A DNA stretch of 11,014 bases from the NCBI GenBank assembly GCA_016939345.1, contig JAFGHG010000179.1:1-11014 (forward strand). Reading direction: 5' to 3'. Both the position numbers and the translations under genes were made by a program. Positions 6,809 through 11,014 of the stretch are shown in pieces; position 1 is the stretch's first letter; each line of letters opens with the position of its first letter. The DNA is from Candidatus Omnitrophota bacterium (lineage in GTDB: Bacteria; Omnitrophota; Gorgyraeia; Duberdicusellales; 4484-171). The notes under the pieces are model-generated. The model saw nothing but the letters and a program-made list of their open reading frames with translations. It did no database searches and was not told the origin of the DNA.

Positions 6809-8923
6809 TTATCTGAATATGCTTTTGAGCATAAAGAGGCAAAGCACTCCAACTAAAAGGCAGAAACTGATAAAAACACCCAGAAATGGTATGAAAAAAA
6901 GAGAAAACCCTATAGTCCCTAAAAATGCACCTATTAGGTCGGCAGTATAAATCGATGAAGCGATATTGTTAAGACAAAGCTTACGGTCCAATATAGACTT
7001 GCTCATCAAAGGATACTGAGCTCCGGTAAAAAGGCCGCAAAGAAGAGAACAAAAATAAAAAAGACCTTCGCTAAAAGCATAGTCAAGGCTTCCCTCTATG
7101 GCAATAAAAACCACAAAGACAAATATAGCCCAGCCGCAGTAAAAAAATATCAGTGCCCGGTGTTCATGAATTAATCTGCTTATAAAAGTGTTAAGCAGGA
7201 AAGCCCCCATACTAAGGCCGATCATAAATAAGCCTATCAATATTCCCATTTTCCAGAAAAGAGCGCCGGAATATAGCTGAAAAAGCACAAATAATATACT
7301 GGTCACGCCTATAGAGGCAAAACCGATAAGTCCTACATTTATTAAAAAAAACCCCTTGCGGGCAATGCAGCTGGCCAGGGCCAGGATAAAAGACAAAAGA
7401 GCAAAGACTGCCAACATACGCAAGCGTAAACCTTCAACATCAAGGTTTATATTAGGGTAAAATTTTGCTTGTTCCAGTAAAAGATAATAAAGAAAACCAT
7501 TGGGATGTAAGTCCTGATTAAGCCTCACTTTTTTGTCCAGCATGCCTTCAAGGTACTGGCTTCTCTCAGTATCAAGCAGGTCCTGCAGATGATACCTGGT
7601 AAAATAAACAGCTGCGATCCTGCGTCTTATAAAGGTTTTAAGGAGAGTCTTGCGGTCTGGTAATTTATGGTCAGAGGCGACAATAATCAAGGGGTCCGCC
7701 GGTATAAGCATACGCTCTTTAAAAACATTTTCTATTGTATTGATTATGCAGGAATTAAAACGCACAAACTGCGGGCTCATGATATCGCGCCGAGAAGGTA
7801 TGTAAAAACTGAATATACCTTCTTTTTCCAGCCTGGCTCTGACCATTTGAAAAAATTCCAGAGAAAAATAACGATTAAGGTTAAGATTCGAAGGAGATGA
7901 TATATTCATAATAATGCAATCGTACATCTGGGAATTTTTTCTTATGAATGCCCGCGGATCGTCGACGATAAAAGAAACCTTCTCCAGGGCTTTTATATCT
8001 AGATCTCTTTTGACCAAATCTATCAGATGCGCACTAATGTCAACGCAATCTACATGCTGGACCCTGTGTTTTATCAATTGCTGGATATAGCCTCCTTGAG
8101 CATGGCCTATGAACAAAATCTTTTTAGGGTCCTTATGGGCTGAAAGGATGGTATGGATGAATGTCTCGCTAAAAACCTCATCATCACTGCTTGAAAGCAA
8201 AGAGCCGTTTAAATACAGAGACCGGCTCTCATCTCTTTGAGTGACTATCAAGGGTCCGTACACGCTTGCCCGGATGTCTATTATCTGGGCACCCTGGAAT
8301 TCTTTTTCGAGCATAGGCATAAAATTTATTATAAAAATAGAACTCAGGCAGCAGATAAATACAGAAGCTATTATCCTGTGAGAAAGCCTTAACTCAGGGA
8401 TAAAAGCAAAAAGAAGCGGCAGGAATAAAAACAAAAATGGATTTGTGTATTTACAAAGAAAAAAAGTAAAGACCACCCCTCCGGCAAAAAAACCTATGGC
8501 TTCGTAGGCAAAAAACCGGCCGTAGGTCTTAAGGCTGCTGGGATGCTCCTTTAGATAAAATCTGCTTAGCTGGGCAAAGCAGTAACCGATCAAAAAACCT
8601 ACCGGGCCAAGGCAGATTATGCTTAAAAACAAACCAAAAGCAAAACTTACAATCTCGTAATAGCCTGCACCTATAATAAGCTTGCCCAGGTGGCTGCAGT
8701 ATAGGCAAAGGCCAAAAACAAAGCTCAAAAACAAAGCTAGATAACGGACAGCGATTATCCGCAGTCTGAAACCGACTATACTTCCCAATGAAGAAAATAT
8801 CAGCCATATGCCGCAGGCAACCACTAAAGAAAGTTCATTCTTAGCTACTGAAAAGGTAAACTCCCTGAGCAATGTCAGCTGAAAAACAGAGGCGATTATT
8901 CCTAAAAAAATAAAGATTACCAT
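6809..8923 (-). CDS. Multi-pass membrane protein with central spermidine-synthase-like domain, probably not a canonical aminopropyltransferase
   Basis: A 704-residue protein in three parts: about seven hydrophobic segments (1-204), a soluble spermidine-synthase-like Rossmann domain (about 213-420), and about seven further segments (502-699) ending in YTADLIGAFLGT and FIPFLG, typical of fused SpeE/transporter-like proteins. The domain keeps VYGPLIV (221-227), LYLNG (236-240) and DDEVFSETFIH (247-257). The SAM-binding loop is GHAQGG (273-278) instead of the usual GGGDGG. The catalytic DxxDP is NISSP (340-344), with both aspartates lost. It may therefore bind a ligand or do another reaction; its role is unknown. 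ATG 8923 fits the family start (LLREFTFSVAKNEL follows at once). Only a weak AGG lies upstream. It converges on amrS with a 15-bp gap. Confidence 0.85.
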   Translation of the reverse strand: MVIFIFLGIIASVFQLTLLREFTFSVAKNELSLVVACGIWLIFSSLGSIVGFRLRIIAVRYLALFLSFVFGLCLYCSHLGKLIIGAGYYEIVSFAFGLFLSIICLGPVGFLIGYCFAQLSRFYLKEHPSSLKTYGRFFAYEAIGFFAGGVVFTFFLCKYTNPFLFLFLPLLFAFIPELRLSHRIIASVFICCLSSIFIINFMPMLEKEFQGAQIIDIRASVYGPLIVTQRDESRSLYLNGSLLSSSDDEVFSETFIHTILSAHKDPKKILFIGHAQGGYIQQLIKHRVQHVDCVDISAHLIDLVKRDLDIKALEKVSFIVDDPRAFIRKNSQMYDCIIMNISSPSNLNLNRYFSLEFFQMVRARLEKEGIFSFYIPSRRDIMSPQFVRFNSCIINTIENVFKERMLIPADPLIIVASDHKLPDRKTLLKTFIRRRIAAVYFTRYHLQDLLDTERSQYLEGMLDKKVRLNQDLHPNGFLYYLLLEQAKFYPNINLDVEGLRLRMLAVFALLSFILALASCIARKGFFLINVGLIGFASIGVTSILFVLFQLYSGALFWKMGILIGLFMIGLSMGAFLLNTFISRLIHEHRALIFFYCGWAIFVFVVFIAIEGSLDYAFSEGLFYFCSLLCGLFTGAQYPLMSKSILDRKLCLNNIASSIYTADLIGAFLGTIGFSLFFIPFLGVFISFCLLVGVLCLFMLKSIFR

Positions 8924-8937
8924 AGACAGTTTTACCT

Positions 8938-8949
8938 ATTATATTTATA
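8938..8949 (-). promoter_or_regulatory. Possible -10 region for the SpeE-like gene
   Basis: The minus strand carries two overlapping candidates, TATAAA (8949-8944) and a perfect TATAAT (8943-8938). The start would fall at about 8937 or 8931, only 8-14 nt before the ATG. No convincing -35 is seen; that position is occupied by the palindrome at 8949-8973. Confidence 0.35.
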
Positions 8950-8973
8950 CTGTGAACAAACAATGTTTACAGT
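8949..8973. promoter_or_regulatory. Near-perfect 25-bp palindrome, candidate operator in the divergent region
   Basis: Arms ACTGTGAACA and TGTTTACAGT pair at 9 of 10 positions around the spacer AACAA. It lies 26-50 bp upstream of the SpeE-like ATG, where the -35 box of that gene would be. No T-run follows on either strand that would make it a terminator. The binding protein is unknown, and no regulator gene is adjacent. Confidence 0.45.
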
Positions 8974-8983
8974 TTTAGTCTAA

Positions 8984-9078
8984 ATCAGAATCTCGAAATA
9001 CGAAATCCGAAACGATTCCAAAATTCTAATTTTGAAAATTTGGACATTGTTTCGATATTCGATATTAGGATTTCGAAT
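8984..9078. repeat. Symmetric 95-bp intergenic element built of 7-bp TTCG units
   Basis: Two arms of four exact-period heptads face each other around position 9031. The right arm (9051-9078, plus strand) reads TTCGATA, TTCGATA, TTAGGAT, TTCGAAT. The left arm (9011-8984, minus strand) reads TTCGGAT, TTCGTAT, TTCGAGA, TTCTGAT. The 39-bp centre is AT-rich and contains CAAAATT-CT-AATTTTG at 9019-9034 plus an approximate CCAAA...TTTGG symmetry. There is no ORF and no transposase. Interspersed repeats of this TTCGAAAT flavour occur between genes in several uncultured-phylum genomes (from memory, not checked). It fills much of the 246-bp gap between divergent genes. Confidence 0.6.
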
Positions 9079-9169
9079 TTAAAATGCCTTAATAACTAAT
9101 GTTTTTTTGTTAAACTGTTTCTCTTTTATTGTATAGCAAAGAAAAAAAATTGCCATTTTTAATTGACTT

Positions 9170-9814
9170 ATGTCAAACATTCTCTATTTGTTAGTCAGCG
9201 GGCTGATAATGGGTTCTGGGCCATGTTTAAGCCTTTGCGGACCGGTTTTAATAAGCTATAGCGCTACTGCAAAAAATTCACTTAAGAAATCGCTTATTTC
9301 CTACATGGTCTTCTCGGCAGGAAAAATTTTAAGCTATATAACCCTGGGTCTTATCTGTGTGCTGGGATTTCATATCTTAAAAGAAAAAAGTATCTCTAAA
9401 TTCATGGATATTGCCTATTTTATCCTAGGATTGTTTATTATCCTTATAGGCCTAACCATGATCCTGGGCAAATACAATACCGGTTCAAGTTTTTGCGCCT
9501 GGATTCATAAAGGAAACATCCGCAATGTCGGCCTATTAGGCGTATTAATCGGGCTTTCCCCCTGCCTGCCGCTTTTAGGAATATTAAATTATATTGTGAT
9601 GATATCTAACTCGGCTTTCGACGGAATAATCTACTCTTTTTCCTTCGGGCTAGGGACGGTCTTTTCTCCTTTGCTTATATTTGTAATGATCTCGGGGAAA
9701 ACTGCAAGTTACTGGGATAAAAAGATTAGATTAAAAAAAATTATACAGCTCGTCTGCGGATTTATTTTAATATTTTTAGGGATAAAGACAATCTACCCCT
9801 TAATCTTTTCCTGA
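9170..9814 (+). CDS. Sulfite exporter TauE/SafE or DsbD-transmembrane-like (DsbD_2/UreH-type) membrane protein
   Basis: A 214-residue protein with about six membrane helices (2-30, 41-66, 79-100, 119-145, 150-175, 188-212). The first helix holds GPCLSLCGP (C19, C23), a variant of the HCxxMCGP motif of this group, and the fourth holds LSPCLPLLG (C132), matching its LPCG motif. Cysteines at these places in CcdA/DsbD relatives carry reducing equivalents across the inner membrane; others in the group are linked to metal or cytochrome-oxidase maturation. I infer a thiol/electron or small-ion transport role, with no substrate known. The start at ATG 9170 has no Shine-Dalgarno; a -10-like TTTAAT (9158-9163) would put transcription start right at the ATG, but no -35 supports it. 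MarC follows after 51 bp with its own promoter. Confidence 0.8.
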   Translation: MSNILYLLVSGLIMGSGPCLSLCGPVLISYSATAKNSLKKSLISYMVFSAGKILSYITLGLICVLGFHILKEKSISKFMDIAYFILGLFIILIGLTMILGKYNTGSSFCAWIHKGNIRNVGLLGVLIGLSPCLPLLGILNYIVMISNSAFDGIIYSFSFGLGTVFSPLLIFVMISGKTASYWDKKIRLKKIIQLVCGFILIFLGIKTIYPLIFS

Positions 9815-9849
9815 AAAAACCATGATCTGTTTTAAACCTCTGCTTTTTA

Positions 9850-9858
9850 TGCTATAAT
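9850..9858 (+). promoter_or_regulatory. Extended -10 promoter of the MarC-family gene, predicted leaderless
   Basis: TGCTATAAT is a perfect -10 with TGn extension; the -35 is poor (TTTTAA at 9830-9835, 17-bp spacing). The predicted start, about 9865, abuts the ATG at 9866, and no Shine-Dalgarno is present. Confidence 0.65.
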
Positions 9859-9865
9859 AACTCCG

Positions 9866-10462
9866 ATGATGAATATTTTAAAATCCGTTTTCATACTTTT
9901 TGCCATTGTTAACCCTATAGGCAGCATACCTTTATTTCTGCAGCTTACCAGCGGTTTTGACAAAAATCAAAGACTAAAGGCTTTTAGGACTGGAATATTG
10001 TCTTCAGCTATAATACTTCTCGGCTTTCTTATCGCAGGGGAAGGAATTTTGACCACACTTTTCCAAATCGAAATATGCGACCTGATGGCTGCCGGAGGAT
10101 TGCTGCTGATGATAATTGCCATAGACCATCTGGTTTTCGGTTCTCTGGTAAAAGGCGTCCTATCAGGCAAAAAACAGGATGCCCATCATATTGGTGCAGT
10201 ACCCATAGCCTGCCCGATATTGGCAGGACCAGGGGCTATGATGACGGTTTTGGTAACTTACACTCAATTCGGCTTTGCTGCTGCATTCATTTCAATAGTA
10301 GCAGTTCTTCTGGCTACATGGCTGATACTGCGCTTTATAGACAGGATTTATGCCCTTCTCGGCGAAATAGTCTGCAGTGTGCTTTCAAAAATCCTCTGCC
10401 TTTTCATTGCTGCAATCGGCATAAAACTGCTTATGCAAGGCCTCTCATATTATTTCAAATAA
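9866..10462 (+). CDS. MarC-family integral membrane protein
   Basis: A 198-residue inner-membrane protein of normal family length, with about six helices. The family signature IVNPIGSIPLFLQLT occupies about 14-28, the second half-repeat VPIACPILAGPGAMM about 112-126, and AAGGLLLMIIAID (75-87) forms the intervening helix. MarC proteins were named for the mar locus, but their role in drug resistance is not supported, and transport of amino acids or other solutes has been proposed for some. I assign no substrate. Two start codons in tandem (9866 and 9869) are equally possible; both directly follow a strong extended -10 element, which suggests a leaderless mRNA. The gene converges with the AMMECR1 gene, leaving 28 bp and no recognisable terminator. 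Confidence 0.92.
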   Translation: MMNILKSVFILFAIVNPIGSIPLFLQLTSGFDKNQRLKAFRTGILSSAIILLGFLIAGEGILTTLFQIEICDLMAAGGLLLMIIAIDHLVFGSLVKGVLSGKKQDAHHIGAVPIACPILAGPGAMMTVLVTYTQFGFAAAFISIVAVLLATWLILRFIDRIYALLGEIVCSVLSKILCLFIAAIGIKLLMQGLSYYFK

Positions 10463-10490
10463 TTAAAGGTTTTCAAAAATGGCGGGCTGC

Positions 10491-11014
10491 TTAGAGGTTT
10501 AAATCTTTTTCCCCAAAGACTTCAGCAGTATAGATGAATATTTCGCACTTTCCTTTTTTCCAGGCATCTGGTTCCATGCCAGCCTTTTCCGAACAAAGGC
10601 TGTTCATGAACTGCTCCAGACCCCAGCCGGTATCGGTTGCAACCTGCGGAAGGTAAACTCCGCTACGGAAAAGATCCTTGACCAGGACACCGTGTTTGCC
10701 GAGGATTATATCATTTGGGTCGGAAATCTTCTTTAATGGCGAAAGCACAGATATCTCCATATCAATATCATCAAGTTCATCTTTTGTTACCGGGCGAAAC
10801 CGCGGGTCCTGAGTGCTTGAAGCTATGGCCATATCAATAACCCCTTTGTAAAGAGGTTTTCTTCCTACTATATTGCCTATGCAGCCCCTCAGCTGATGAT
10901 TTTTGTGCAGGGTAACAAAAACTCCCATAATTTCATTTAAAACCGGATCGTCGATCTCGACTTTATCTATTTTTTTATCGATAATATATCTGGTCATGGT
11001 TTGTCTGGCAAGCT
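10491..11014 (-). CDS. amrA: AmmeMemoRadiSam system protein A (AMMECR1 domain), 5' end off the right edge
   Basis: AMMECR1-domain protein with 173 complete codons visible. The hallmark LRGCIG follows GVFVTLHKNHQ in the first third, then ASSTQDPRFRPV, MEISVLSPLKKI and the closing YLPQVATDTGW segment. The family partner proteins are Memo and a radical SAM enzyme (amrS, 5663-6793 here); the biochemical role is unknown. An ATG at 10997 gives a neat ORF, but the frame stays open to the edge and reads LARQT just before that Met. LAR followed by an amphipathic helix is the usual N-terminal start of this domain, so the true start lies outside, probably 10-20 residues further. Whether a signal peptide precedes it cannot be seen. 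Confidence 0.9.
   Translation of the reverse strand, partial: LARQTMTRYIIDKKIDKVEIDDPVLNEIMGVFVTLHKNHQLRGCIGNIVGRKPLYKGVIDMAIASSTQDPRFRPVTKDELDDIDMEISVLSPLKKISDPNDIILGKHGVLVKDLFRSGVYLPQVATDTGWGLEQFMNSLCSEKAGMEPDAWKKGKCEIFIYTAEVFGEKDLNL

Noticed and set aside
6818..6833. Hairpin TATGCT-TTTG-AGCATA at the convergent amrS/SpeE-like ends as a terminator
   Set aside because: The stem is only 6 bp and AT-rich, no T-run follows on either strand, and it lies within the last codons of the minus-strand gene.
8529..8807. 92-codon minus-strand frame, and a 77-codon plus-strand frame at 7667-7900
   Set aside because: Both lie inside the SpeE-like gene in other frames and have no support of their own.
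8984..9078. CRISPR-like or transposon-end interpretation of the heptad element
   Set aside because: Units are 7 bp without unique spacers, and no cas, transposase or target-site duplication is visible.
10075..10494. 139-codon plus-strand frame
   Set aside because: It overlaps the MarC-family gene in another frame and is a low-complexity Ser/Cys/Arg-rich translation; the MarC frame has clear motifs.

Overview
The window comes from a bacterium with an outer membrane: it carries a TolC-type outer-membrane factor and an RND inner-membrane pump. DNA is moderately AT-rich, with short intergenic gaps, several very AT-rich spacers and intergenic repeats of 7-bp period. The look is that of an uncultured candidate-phylum genome; Omnitrophota is my best guess, but nothing in the sequence proves a taxon. 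I see no rRNA, tRNA, CRISPR array, transposase or phage gene.

Positions 1-4649, all minus strand, hold a drug or solvent efflux operon in the order marR regulator, tolC-like gene, RND permease. The RND gene runs off the left edge with about 876 residues visible. marR and tolC overlap by 11 bp. The promoter upstream of marR is near-consensus and carries two inverted repeats, which fits autoregulation. No membrane-fusion protein lies between tolC and the RND gene; it may lie beyond the left edge or elsewhere.

Positions 4770-6793 hold a minus-strand rhomboid protease gene diverging from a plus-strand AmmeMemoRadiSam radical SAM enzyme (amrS). The latter has an N-terminal hydrophobic, signal-like extension that is unusual for an Fe-S radical enzyme. 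Convergent with amrS is a large membrane protein (6809-8923, minus) built around a spermidine-synthase-like fold whose catalytic acidic residues appear to be lost.

Positions 8924-9169 are a divergent intergenic region holding a near-perfect 25-bp palindrome and a 95-bp symmetric element made of 7-bp units. Next come two small plus-strand membrane genes: a DsbD/TauE-like six-helix protein with CxxxC and PC cysteines, and a MarC-family protein with an extended -10 promoter placed so that its mRNA would be leaderless. At the right edge, on the minus strand, is an AMMECR1-domain gene (amrA) whose start lies outside the window.

The most interesting association is amrS and amrA, two of the three components of the functionally unresolved AmmeMemoRadiSam system. 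They lie 3.7 kb apart, with three membrane-protein genes between them. The Memo component (amrB) is not in view. The signal-like extension of amrS and a nearby cysteine-bearing DsbD-like membrane protein together suggest, as inference only, a membrane or periplasmic version of the system.
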